From contig JADANN010000174.1 of the NCBI GenBank assembly GCA_018806985.1, forward strand, positions 2,492,001 through 2,556,000: a DNA stretch of 64,000 bases, read 5' to 3'. Shown piece by piece: positions 1-12,500 of the stretch. The translations under genes and the position numbers were made by a program. The stretch's first letter is position 1. Every line of letters starts with the position of its first letter. Under the pieces are notes generated by a model. The model was not told where the DNA came from and did no database searches. It saw only the letters and a program-made list of their open reading frames with translations. The DNA comes from Angiostrongylus vasorum (lineage: Eukaryota; Nematoda; Chromadorea; Rhabditida; Metastrongylidae).

Positions 1-164
1 CAGGACTGAATAGTTACATAATGTCAAAAAGAGTTTTGTTCGCGTTAAAATACAAAGGATGTAGTGATGGGATTTCGCCAGGTGAAGCATAATAAAAGTT
101 AGCTAGCAACATTTCTTCTATGAGAAGTACACCAACATTAGCTGTTGAACCAATTTCTACTTAA

Positions 165-3100
165 TTAAAGACGATAAGAGCGGGTATTTGTGGCGGAGGT
201 GGTCATGACAGCATCGTCATCCCATTCCAGACCACCACGTTGGTTGTCCAGGTGAGGCAGCACTTCTGGCGCGATCTCCCCGTCCGACAACTCATCTTCT
301 CGAAACGAACCGTCACTGGAACAAATTCGTTTCGTCAAGAAAACTAACCTCGAAAGTCTAGCAGTTCAGAACAACGACATCAATGTATGCATATTCCGAA
401 AAGAGATGTTCTAAAGCAACGTTCATAACAGTTACGTAAATTCTTATAGTAGCTTTAGTAGGATTAACTTCACAATGAAACGTCTTGACGCCTTCCAAAC
501 GAGCGGAAATTGTTGAGTAAGCATTTATTTATAGAGGTATCGCAAAACAAGAAACGTAAAGGATCCTCTAAAAGCTGGACAGAAAAAATCGCTCCTTTCT
601 TCAGGACAATTTACGAGATTAAGACGATCATTTCCAACCAACGGAAAATAAAGCTTGATGGCGTGATTCCATTCTAAAGTCACATTGAGCAATCAAAATA
701 CGCATCAAAATGGATCGTTGGGATAAGGGGAGCATGTAGCGCAGTGGTTAGCCCCCTCCCCAAACCCTAAACGTCATAAGATAAGACGAGATTCAAAATT
801 TGTCAACAATAAATCTTCTTAATGGAAGATGCTTAAGGCACACCTTTCCGCCCCGTCGCTGCTCTCACCGTCTTCACTGAACTCCTCTTCAATGCCATTC
901 TTTTCCACATCATCTAATGGATTCACTGTGATATTCATTCCAGAGTCGTCCCATGACATGCCGTCATCCTGTTGCTTGTTTCTTCTTTTGCGTGGCAGTG
1001 GAGTGTCCTTCATTTTCAACACTCCGACCACAAGAAGAACCAGTAGAAATCCGACGCATACCACCACAACGACTGCGACAGCGCCACCTGCTATGGCGCC
1101 CTGTCCAGCGTCGTACCCATGATGTGAGAGAAGCGCCTTCGGTCGAGGCAAATCCATTTCGAGTATGTTCTGTAGCCGATTACTACCTAGTTGGTCAAAT
1201 GCGGGTTCGAAATGATGTTCAAGCAAATCCAAGCCGTCAAAATTTTCTGTGGATGAGATCGAAGGAAGGAGAGGAGTATCAGAACTTGAAGGCCCGATAG
1301 ACATCTGAAAAAGCAGTATTCATAGAAAGAGGTAAATAATTGGGAAATTTTAACCATATACTATTAATTGAAGAATGAGACAGCTTTCTCATAAAAAACT
1401 TCATGTGTTAGCAACTGTTCGATAAGAATCATTTGTAATGCTAGGAAGATATCAAAGTGCAGGACAAGGTGTCTGTGAAAGAAAAAAAGAACATGTCGCA
1501 TTCTCTTCTGAAGGAGAATTGGGAATACAAGGGAACGAAAAACTCCGCTTCGTCCTGTACGATAACTGCAGGACGTCGAAGCATTTTTCTTAAGGGATCA
1601 GAATTAATAGAACTTCTCGAAAAACTAGGAAGAAATCTTACAGTGACAGGGGTGACAGGAAACCTTCCCTATTAGGACAACAATCCGCTTCCACTAACGA
1701 GTTCGAAAGAACCGACGTTTCTACGATGGATTTTTGAGATGCGTATCTGCGGTCCGACGTCTGAGCTTTGCGAATTTGTCTCTGACGCTCAGTGGAGTAA
1801 ATGACCAAGCTGAGCTCAGATGTTCTTGTGCGTTGAAAGATGTTCTTAAAAAAACAGCTTTAAATTTTCCGGAGAATGAATGGGAGCGGAGTGGTTCTAC
1901 TGTAGAAGACGAAACGTTAAGTGTTTAGATATTCCAAAGGAAAAAGCAAGAAGGTTTCAATTTAGAATTTCGTGGAAGGAATCTGGCATTCTAAAATTGA
2001 GATGCAGCAAGGTGCATTGCATAAAACAACTGCGGAAGCTGCCCGGCGAATGTCCTATAATAGAATGAACCTCAAAATTTCTGTGTTACTAAACTGAATT
2101 TAGCAGAAGAATCGGGTACGTTGTAAAAAAACCGAAATCTAAAGATTTTTCTCCCGGAAGTCGAGTTTTTCTTCTTTTACACTAACTTCAGTTCTCCGAT
2201 CTGGACCTAATTATTGCAGTCTTACACAGAAGAATAACACAAACGCGGCGTGACTGGGACACTTGTTCAGTACAGCAGTAGTACCCAAGCAATAGGACGC
2301 ATGTCAAAATCCTCAGCGCAGTGTCGGCTTACCAGGAAGGAAGGCACAGGCAATTTTGGTCATTTGCTGTCCCCCCGTTGCTTCAACGGGGTTCATTGTC
2401 TCGAACTGCAGTGAAGAAATTCCTAAAGTGTCCCGCTTTCTTTTCGAGGAATGAAGGACGTCAACGCAGTGACCTTCTAATGTTAGAGACCTGCGTGGCT
2501 TCTTGAAAACGTGAACAGATTTGACAAGAAGGAAAACAGTGCTTAGGTATAAACTCCACTTCGGCTATACACGTGCTAGTCCATATATAGACTGTATAAG
2601 ACGATGCAATGAGCAGTTCTGAATTTGTGTTCATACGGGAATACTCGACACACAACTCAGCAAAGAAGAAATGTTCAGAACAGCCGTTGAGGAATGACTA
2701 AAAGAATAGAAAAAAGAAGGATAATGACAAGTGCCCAGACGTTTTTTTATTACAGCATGTCAAACGGAGAAAGACAAAGACGTGAATTGGTTTTGAACTG
2801 ACAGTAATCGAATTGCGAAGAAAAGGGCATCGACCTGAGAACGATAAGACGCAAACCAATTACTTTTGAAAAAACATTCTCGGTAGTCGTAGAATTAAAC
2901 ATCGATAGTAGCCTGAAGCATAATTGTCGGTGTATTCAACAGATGGTGCCTAAATATGCGCGGAAACTCCTAAAATTAAACCTGGAATTGCCAAAATAGT
3001 TGGGTATTGTGGTCAGGAGTTCGGGCTCCTACTCATCAATGCGTGCCTAGGTGTCGCTTCAGTGATTTCTCTTGACAATTTCCGCCCTGTTAGAAGGAAG

Positions 3101-5988
3101 ATGTCCAACACCTGACCCAAAACCGAAAAACAAAATGAATGGCTTAAACAGAAGCGAATGCTAGCCACTAAAGGACAAGTTGAGAGAACTCTGAAATTAT
3201 CACAATCTCACAATAGTCGAACTACTGGAGCGCATTGAAGCAATAGACTCCACTCTTTTTCTAAAAGAAACAGAAGACGTTAAGGGTCGAAACGACGTCA
3301 GAATGTTGCCATCAGATGGCTGAGAGACCCTTTCGTGGAAGCACACAAATAGTTAATAAAAAAATGGAACTTGAACTAAAAAACTAGACCTGCAGAGGTT
3401 AATCATAAGCTGAACGAAAGAAGGATTATGTTCTTCTATTAGTAGTTTTAACAATCTTAGGAGATAAAATTAACGTAACACCCTAAAATTTGACAAGGAA
3501 TTAGCTTAATCTAAGAGTTTACGAATTTATTGTTAAACAAACTGAATGACTCAAGTAAAGAATTGACAAGACGAAATCACTGACAATGAAGAATAAGATC
3601 ACCTACCGTAATCAACAATTCGTTGCTCAAAACTCGTCCTTTGAGCATCGCGCATTGTACGGTGTAGATGCGCTTACTGTAACTGTCTGGTCTGGTGTTG
3701 AAGTAGTGGATCTTCGACAGCACATCGCGATAGCCTTTCACACTTTCCTCTCCTCGAAGCAGAATGCCCTAGAGGAAACTTCGTATAGCACGATGGCAAA
3801 TTAGCCATATGAAAGCGCACAATGCGCCAAAAAATGGGAAACGATACTTAACTTTTCCAGATTTAAAACGTAAATGTGGCAGATTCAAACACAACCGAAA
3901 CATTAAGGAACGACATCGCGTTATAATCTACGAAATCCCGCTTGTTCAATGGCTTCCTTATTTGACATATGAGCCTCAATGAAGAAAAGCAGAGAAATGC
4001 GGCATACGAGCTCCACAAGATTAGAACTTAGCATTCGTAAAACAAGAAAACTTTCTCCTATTGGCAAAGACCTGTAGGTTCTTCCGATATTTATTTCAAT
4101 TAATTAAATCTACTATAGTACGAGATACATCGGCTGCAAATAGATGACGACCACCGTTTTCGCACCGTATGAATCAGATATTATTCATATGGTCGTCAAC
4201 GAGTTCAAAGTAGAACAGTAGTTGAATTGAAGAATTAGGTAAACGATAAGGCTAAATAATTCAACTATGGAAGAAAAAAAACAAGCCCAGCTTAAAAAAT
4301 TAACGCTTTCATCCCTTCCAATTTCTATAAAGAACATACACCAAACTGACTGATCCATTTAATTGCTTTCTTTATTGGAGAACTATAGAACGTTTCGGAA
4401 CCTCAGGAATTTCTACAGGCTATTCCTCATGTATTGACTTGTTCTGCTTGAGATCGTGTCAGTCGAATAAATTTTCCCTCAGTGACCTTCGTTTGAGCGT
4501 TCTTTATTAACACAAATGGCTTTGATTGAAGTATTCAATGTATTCTTTCAAAACGGAATAATAAATTTGCACTTGGCTTAAGTAGTAGAAAATCTCAACT
4601 GTCCGTCTTTCAATCCTTATAAGTGTGAGAAATGAAACTCAGCGCCAGAAATCTGTTCAACTTGTCCGACGGAGAGAAACTGACGAAGCTAAGAAAAAGC
4701 CTTGCTAAATCGAATAGTTCTCCGACTTTCTCAGTTGTTTCCATTTTCATTTGTCTCGCGTTCCATCACAGAACTGGCTAAACACAGTGTCCACAATTCG
4801 ACTACCAACTGCACTTTCATAAAAAAGAAACCCAAAGCGTTCGCCTCGCTTAGCGGTGGAAATAATATTTATTCGGAACCGATTTGAAAGAAGGATAATT
4901 AGCGATAGCTATATTATTTCGTTTCGTTATGAAAAACCCTCCATAAGAGAATTTGCAGCGTTTTTTTCCACACTGGATTTCGCTGGTGATGCCAAAGGCG
5001 CCTCTTGCGTCGATTGCCAAGCGTTGTCGTGGTGTCAGATGTCAATCGCTACTCCCTATGTAGCCCAATCGTCAACAAATAGCGCTAAGTCCTCTGGTTC
5101 TCGGAATCGGACTACGAATTTGACAAGTACACGTGTCGGACTACAAAAAGACAGAATAAAACGCACTAAGAAGATAGCAGTGAAGTCTGTATCACGGTAA
5201 CCTAAAGAGAAATTGTCGTTGACTATAGAACTGTCCGTAGAAAGCCTGTGCACCCAACCAGAACAAACTGTGCATGTGGACAAAAATTTGTGACTGATTT
5301 GAAATCGTAAGAAGCATGGCTGTCTCAGAAAGTTACGACTACCAGCCTTTTCTTTTTACTTCACAACTATCATTTTTTAAAGCGAGTTTTATAGCTCCTT
5401 TCAATTGAAAGCTACAAATGGAGCGTGTGTAAATGCTCTCCATAACACTTATCTTAAAAAAAATTTAAAAATTCAAAAAAAATCCGTTGAAAACCCAAAT
5501 TTTGCACTTGTTTTCATGGAAGAGGCACAATTACGGACTGAATTATGATTATGAATCAATTAATTAACTAACCAATTAATTAATTAATTAGGTGATTAAT
5601 GATGGTGATGATTTTAATGGTTGATGACTAATGATTAATTTAATTATGATTATGAATTGATTATGAAAAAAATTACGTTACGAATTGGACAACAGAATAA
5701 CAGATCCTACGAAATATGCGGAAAATTTTCTAAAGATGCCGTGGTAGTATTTTCTAGCACAGAAATTCCCTTTTCCACTGATATAAAGATGTACATGCTG
5801 CACGATTTCTTTGAAACGTTTTAATCAGATGCTTTTTACCTCCTTGTCGTGCTCGAAGTCGATCTGGAGCGCTGCGATGAGCGATGCCGGCGACGAGAAG
5901 TACTCGAGGTCCATGTCTCGCGATGGTTTCAGATGCACCTTGCAGTAGTCCAGAACGTGCTCTGATGTGACGTCCTTCACTTCGCCAT
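165..5988 (-). CDS. casy-1: casy-1 exons 19-22: juxtamembrane region, TM helix, kinesin-binding tail
   Basis: Exon 19 carries EHVLDYCKVHL, matching the family's DLDTCEV segment. Exon 20 carries SVKGYRDVLSKIHYFNTR and SNELLIT. Exon 21 encodes the transmembrane helix (about residues 817-844, from GAIAGGAVAVVVVV to LLVVGVLKMK), a basic stop-transfer run PRKRRNK, then MSWDDS at residues 863-868 with NITVNP after it. Exon 22 ends with LEWDDD at 930-935 and the stop at 165. In mammalian calsyntenin-1 the two tryptophan-aspartate motifs bind kinesin light chain. Here the second has D where the family usually has S. The acidic stretch between them is kept. Confidence 0.92.
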
Positions 5989-6447
5989 CTGAATAAGTTC
6001 ATGTTCACTAGCGCTCCAATACACGCAAACAATCTTGCTTTTATGCGCAAAAAGTGATTCCCATTGTTTAAAATCCTCACTCCAGAAATGTTTGAGTTTA
6101 CTCAATGAGGCAATTCTTCAGTAGAGGTTAGGCACTTTATACAATTGTTAAAAAAACCTGTAACAGAATAGCAGGACAGTTTACCACTGCTGAAAACTGG
6201 CCTGAAGGCTACTTCAGTACAACTGTATATATGTTCTTACGAACTGCCCTTTTTTAAGCCGACGCGAGGTTTGTACAGATGTTCTTGTTGTTGTTGTTGT
6301 CGTTGTTCAATGGCAGACGTTTCGGCAACTTTGCCTTCCTGAGAGCCTGGACATATCATATGTAACAGTAGCCCCACAATTGTGGCTCTGTGGAAGGCTC
6401 TGAGAAAGGCGAAGTCGCCGAAACGTCAGCTATTGAACAAAGACAAC

Positions 6448-6518
<71 letters not shown>

Positions 6519-9500
6519 TAATAATAATAACAACAACAACAACAACAACAATATTTCACTACATTCAAGTTCCATTCCCTTTTTTCCATTCATGGAGTTC
6601 GGAGGTATTTTCGTAGTGAATTCACATACATAAGTAGAAGCTGAACACTATCAACCTTCGTTCTCATGGAGAGATTGTAACCATTAGGTCATACTGGTCT
6701 GAAGCGTTTTTAAAACTTTGAAATGATTTATTTCCCACACAAACAAAGGTGTGTAAATCGACAATGTTTCATTTTCCGCTATTTATGAACTCTTCTCATC
6801 GTTATACCCCCTGGATCTCAGTGCACCAGAATAGTAAGGATTTGGAGGCAAGAGAATAGAAAATGTTTCACTTCGTCACCGTTGCCGACGCATTTGTTTC
6901 AACTGCTAACGGAAACAGTGTTAATCTAGCAAGTAAAGGAAAAATTCCGGTGAATTGGTCGGATGCTGCAAAACTAATGCGGCTTCAGTAAGGCTGCTTT
7001 CATCTCAATCCATGTATAAAGCCGGAAATTCCATGTATGAAGCCGGAAATCGGCTTGCTGCAGAATGACATCATTTTTGACGCTTTCTTTTTGTCGAATC
7101 TGTCAAATGCAAAAATTGTCGCTTCCGTCCCAAGTTTTGCGAATATCTCAGCATCATTGTGGTTCATTTCACATAATACCACGGCGTGAAAAAATTGCAG
7201 TAGGCAGTAAAAAGTGTAAATAAAAAGTTAACACTAGGACAAGATTGTTGCTAAACATTTACTCGGATAACATTTGCACGACTTCGTCCTCTTCGGACCT
7301 GATAATCCAAGTCGAAGGTCCGCAGTTGTTGGTCTTGGCACTGTGGGGTTTTCGCTGTTGCATTGAGTCTTCTTGAGTGCAACATCGCTCGAATGAATTA
7401 ACCTCACTCAGCGGTGTCCTTTTATACAAGACGGTTACTGATGATATTAACTGTTGTTTGATAATGACTTGCAAGGACGAACGATTGTGGACCATCGCTC
7501 GGATCATCGGCTCTGAAGAAGAAAAAAGACGTCGAAACATTGGCGGAATAAATATTTGCGGACCACCTCGTTAGCTTATTGAAGAAAAATTGCAGTACAC
7601 TGATTCTCTTCAAACTTTAAGAGCATTATAACTCTGCCCATTTAAAGCCGACACAATGTTTTCATAGATCAGACGAAAATCTTCAGAGACCTTGGCATAG
7701 GGCATACCTTGACCGTAGGCGAAGCGCAATACGTATAATCGCCTTTTTCTCTTGTATGGCTTTCTATTGTTGCTAAGCGAGATTTGCTTGAATTCTTTGT
7801 GGACACTTACTGTTTCCGGTTTGGCTGACGGTGATTTGTATGTCAGAAATCATTGGCGTTCCGACTTTAACGGCATGTTGGTCGACGTCTACTGTAACTG
7901 AACCGGAAAGAGACAGCACTGGCTTTGCCTCACGCTCTACGAATAAGTAACCTTTCGCCAGTGGAAGGGCTAACTGAAAACAAAGAATTTCCAAAAGAGA
8001 TTTTAGTCCCATTAACGTCTTTAAAAAAATCGGAGTAACTCTGGATTAAAACTTTTGCTGCTTTATTCTCTCGTATAATGCCAATATACATTTTTTCTTT
8101 TATAACCGTCGGTCAACAGTTTAGAAAGCCAACTTTGCACCTGCAATGTTAGGTGAATTTTATCCTTTTGACAGATGAGTTCCTTGATGGATAACAATTC
8201 CCAAGACCAAATTTCTAACAACATAATAGGCATTAGTGAATAAATTACTGTGTACTTCGCGATCTGACACGAGGCTTTTAGCATAACTACTACTTTGGCA
8301 TACAGTGGCTAATTATTTCGCTTTCTTCACAACCTGGGAGACGACATATTAACATTTTTAATTCTACTCGATTCCTATCTGCTATCATGAAAATTGGGCA
8401 GTATAACACTCATGCACGTAATATTACAACATTTAGGCAGTACTGGTTGATTAAAGTTAGATTTCGTGCTGACTTAGAGCCTATATTAATACCGAGCATG
8501 GGGTAAATCAAAAGAAATTCAAGTAAACCTAGTAATTTATTAGATATCTAGTACAGCTGAAGGTCCTATACGGTACTAAATGTCATCCAATGCTCTCGAC
8601 AAATGGACATCCTTAGTAAACTGGATTATGGATAAGTATTTGACGTTTATTTTATAAAAATGCGTCATATATTTGACCCTATTACAAGTGTCGTAGGGAT
8701 AATCGAATACATAATTGGCACAAGCAGTCACTTTCAGTGGTCTAGCGACGCATCAGTTTTAGCATTTTTATCCCCGTAGTCAAGCGACCGCGAAGGGCTG
8801 GAGCGTATAATTTGCCTGAAAAGCAAGATCGAACCAATGACCACGTGTGGGTACTACAGAAGAGCTATGTCTAACGAGAATGTTACACTAGCCTGTATGG
8901 TGAAAAAAAAACGTTATTATTCATTCAAGGAAAATATGCGACTTCATGATGTAAAACGAAAGGATTATTGGGCTCTCATACATCTCGTTAGCGCGATGCT
9001 AAATCAAATTTCACAGATCCCTCTCATAGGGAGGGATTTCGCGCCTACTAATCGGAAGGCTATATGGCACCCAGGAGGCGAATGTAGGATTAAACACCAA
9101 AGACTTTTTTTGAGCATAGGTGGATTCAAGCAATCCTTTCGTTTGCTATGTCGGATCAACCTTAAGTCCATCTATGCAGTTTGTCTTGCCCAGACGATAT
9201 GCGAAGAGAAAGGTTGCCAAGAAACGGTCAAGTGCACAGGAGGTAATTCTCTATAGCTTATGACAAATAAACTTCACATTTACAATTATAAAGCAAAAAA
9301 GGCAACCCATGAATATATCACATCCGGCTTCTAAAGCAGAACACTTTAACGTGTCCTTAAACATCTGTCTTCAAAAAAACACCAAAAATTGATAACCTCA
9401 CACCACGAAATGTTCCCCCTCACATGCCATTAATGCTCTAGAGAAAACAGCGACACTTGGCGCCTCTGATATGCGGCGGAAACGGAATTGCAACTGGTAC

Positions 9501-12500
9501 AGGTTATATGAACATTCTTTTAAACTGACAGTGCTTAATGGGAAAAAAAGAAATAATGAGCTTTAATAGAAGACAGAATTGCAAGAAAGGGTTAAGGAAA
9601 ACTTCTTTCGCTTGAAAACGTAACCTTGGAAAAGCCAATTTTATCGTCTACTAACGTTGTAAAAAGAAACCAATATTTGGCACAAGTGCTACAACAGTTG
9701 TGATAGACACCTCGTTCAATAAAAAACGCAAAGTGATTAGATGGAAATTGCTCTTGGTCAGTGAAGCCTTCCATCCCTCCGAGTTCGCCAAAGTGGTGTT
9801 TGACAGGGTTGGCAAGAACTCTCTCTGATCCAAAAAGACCGCCGAGATGGAAATCTGGGACAGCTTTAGCATGACCGTCTCTCTTTCAGAGAGAATCTTC
9901 TAAACCAACATCCAACGATATTTATACCGATGAACTTAAGCAGCAAATGAAACCACTGGTCTGTGATGGATGCAAGCAAACAAACTGAATTAAAGCGCTG
10001 GGATCTGGACCATACGTGACATCCGATTACGTAAAAGAAATATTTGGCATACCTCTTTATCACCTCGACATTCAACTGTGGTTGAAAGAGTCCACGGTCG
10101 ATGTCCAGGGATCGGAGTCTCTTGAGTGTTCACATATGAAACCTGGAAAACGAATATTAAAAAGTTCATTGGAACCAGTCTATTGTCCCATTATCATTCG
10201 CAGTTCCGACCAATCGCGAAAAAGCTTCGTTAACAATCCGAATGACTTTTCAAACAAATTTTCTAAGTAACCTAACCAAGAGTTATAACAAAAAAGAGAT
10301 CAACAAACCCTCCGAAGCATTTTGCTAATTTCCTTTTCATTCGACGCCTTCAAAGTAATCACTGAGTGTTCGGCACCAAATGTGACGCTCTGAAACGTAC
10401 GAGATGACGTAGAATGAGAAAGTTTGGGAGGCAGTTTTCGAACGAAGATGTTTATGGTGACCACATCACCTGTGCTTCAGCAAGTTCGTCCGTTCCGGTG
10501 TACTGCAGCCGCTCGGGACAACGATGGGCACATTCGATCGCCGCCTGGCTTTCCGTCTCACCACTTAGGAGATATAATGAGGATAACGATCCTAAAATTG
10601 CACAAGTATGGCGAGAAACTGAAGAAATAAAGGTGGTTTGCTTATCAAGAAGCCTCTAAAAAATTCCCGATACTTTGTTTTTAGGAAGATTTTCTGTCTC
10701 TTAATTCAGATGATATACCATGCAAATTTGTTCAAGGCGTTTCTACGTCAGTATTTTCATGGCGATTCTAATGCCTTATTGTTTTAGGCGTTAGTCAACA
10801 GAAAACTGAAGAAAATTTTGTGGAATTTAAAATTGGATGTAAAGCCGCGGAAAGAACTCCAGGTTTAACCACGGAGACGCTAATGAGCCCGTGATGAAAG
10901 GTTGATTCCAGAAACTTCTTGAAGTAGAAGGGAATCAAGAAGACGAAGAAGTTCGTGGGGGACCTGCTGTCATTCACGATATTGCATAAAGATGTTAACG
11001 GAAGTAGATTCGTACACAGTGGCTAGACAGCTTTTAGAAGAACTAGGCATGAAAAAAAGCACCAGTTGCTAAACAACTCAACCGTATTACGAGACCACTG
11101 CTATGAAATCTGTCCAGCATTTCCACTGCGATAAATTTTTTTTCTCGAATACATCGTAACCTGTGATTAAAAGTGAATCCTCACGATAATCAATGTTCTG
11201 AGCTTAGTTGGACTAAAATGAATCAGCGAAGCACAATACTAGGGCTACATTTTCATCGAAACAAGATACGGTAATCCTTTATCCGGCAGAAAACCGCACT
11301 ACAATCTTATTAGTTGTTTTTCTTCAATAAGCAGACACGAGGTTGTTATTCTAGAATTTATTAGGATATAACAGCTGACGTTTCGGCGTTTTCGCCTTCT
11401 TCAGAGCCGTTTACTCGTTGTAAGTATTTCAGTTAGTTGGTGGATAGCAGCCGCACAGAGTAATACATGGGCGAGGACTGTCTTTTTTTGTTAGTTTCAG
11501 ATAAACCAGTAAAAGGATAAACATAAACCTCTCGGCGCCGACCAATCCCTAAGGGATGCGCCATGCATTCGACTTCATTAACTATCGTTGGAAGTGATTG
11601 AATGCATATCTGGCCTTTACAATGACTCGCGGTGGCCTGCCGATGTATCGAGCTAGTGCTGCTATTCCCGCAGACAAGTATGGTACGAATTTGCCGACCT
11701 CGGAGGGATGGAAGGCTTGGTTGGCCATGGACATGAGGATCGATTCCACGTGTGTGTCGCAGTGGCACCTCCAACCACTGCGCCACACGCGCTCTTGATA
11801 AAGCAGTATGATTGAGAAATAAGTGCTGTCAAGTGGATCAGTTTTGCACCACTACTGAGCAGCATAAATCTCTTCGAATATTGCGCACTTTCCGCGGATC
11901 TCTCTCACGGAGGATCTCCTGGCGCATAAAGCAAGTGGATCAAGAAGAGGGACTCTATGTTTCTGCTGAGCCGATTTGGCACATATCTTTTGTTTACGAG
12001 TAAGTATTCATGCATGCATGCATCGGTGTGTTCTGGTTTAGATGGATTATATTCTACGATTTAGTTCTGCCAAAATCCTGCACTGAACCAGAAAGAGTCC
12101 ACGATACCGCAGTGGGTTTGACAAGTATAATAGGCTTCCTAAGTCGTAAAAGAGCAAGATCTGCGTACACAGTGCGCGCTCACTTCCATCTGAGTTCTTG
12201 TTGGAAGACATGATCATGCAGTCAAGAAGTATGAGGTAGGACCGTAACCAGATTGGCTGATATAAGAAGATGCCAGTCAGTCAGCCGTCCATGACACCAG
12301 AGAAGAACTGTCCTTCAGAACGCACGACAAAAGAGGCATCGGCAGCCTCGGAGATCTCAATCTTCTCAACACGAGTTTGACCGTGAAATCGGCTCATTCA
12401 AGCGACTAGCAACCCGAATCGGACGTTTAAGTTTGAAGCGATGTGGATAATACCGACCTTGTGAATCTTCGTGCCTACACAACAACATCAAGCTATGACG

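Noticed and set aside
6356..6633. Poly-Asn and poly-Tyr open frames
   Set aside because: Translations of the AAT/AAC microsatellite.
8837..9256. 139-codon plus-strand open frame in casy-1 intron 17
   Set aside because: No domain, no start context or splice-linked partner, antisense inside an intron; consistent with chance in this composition.
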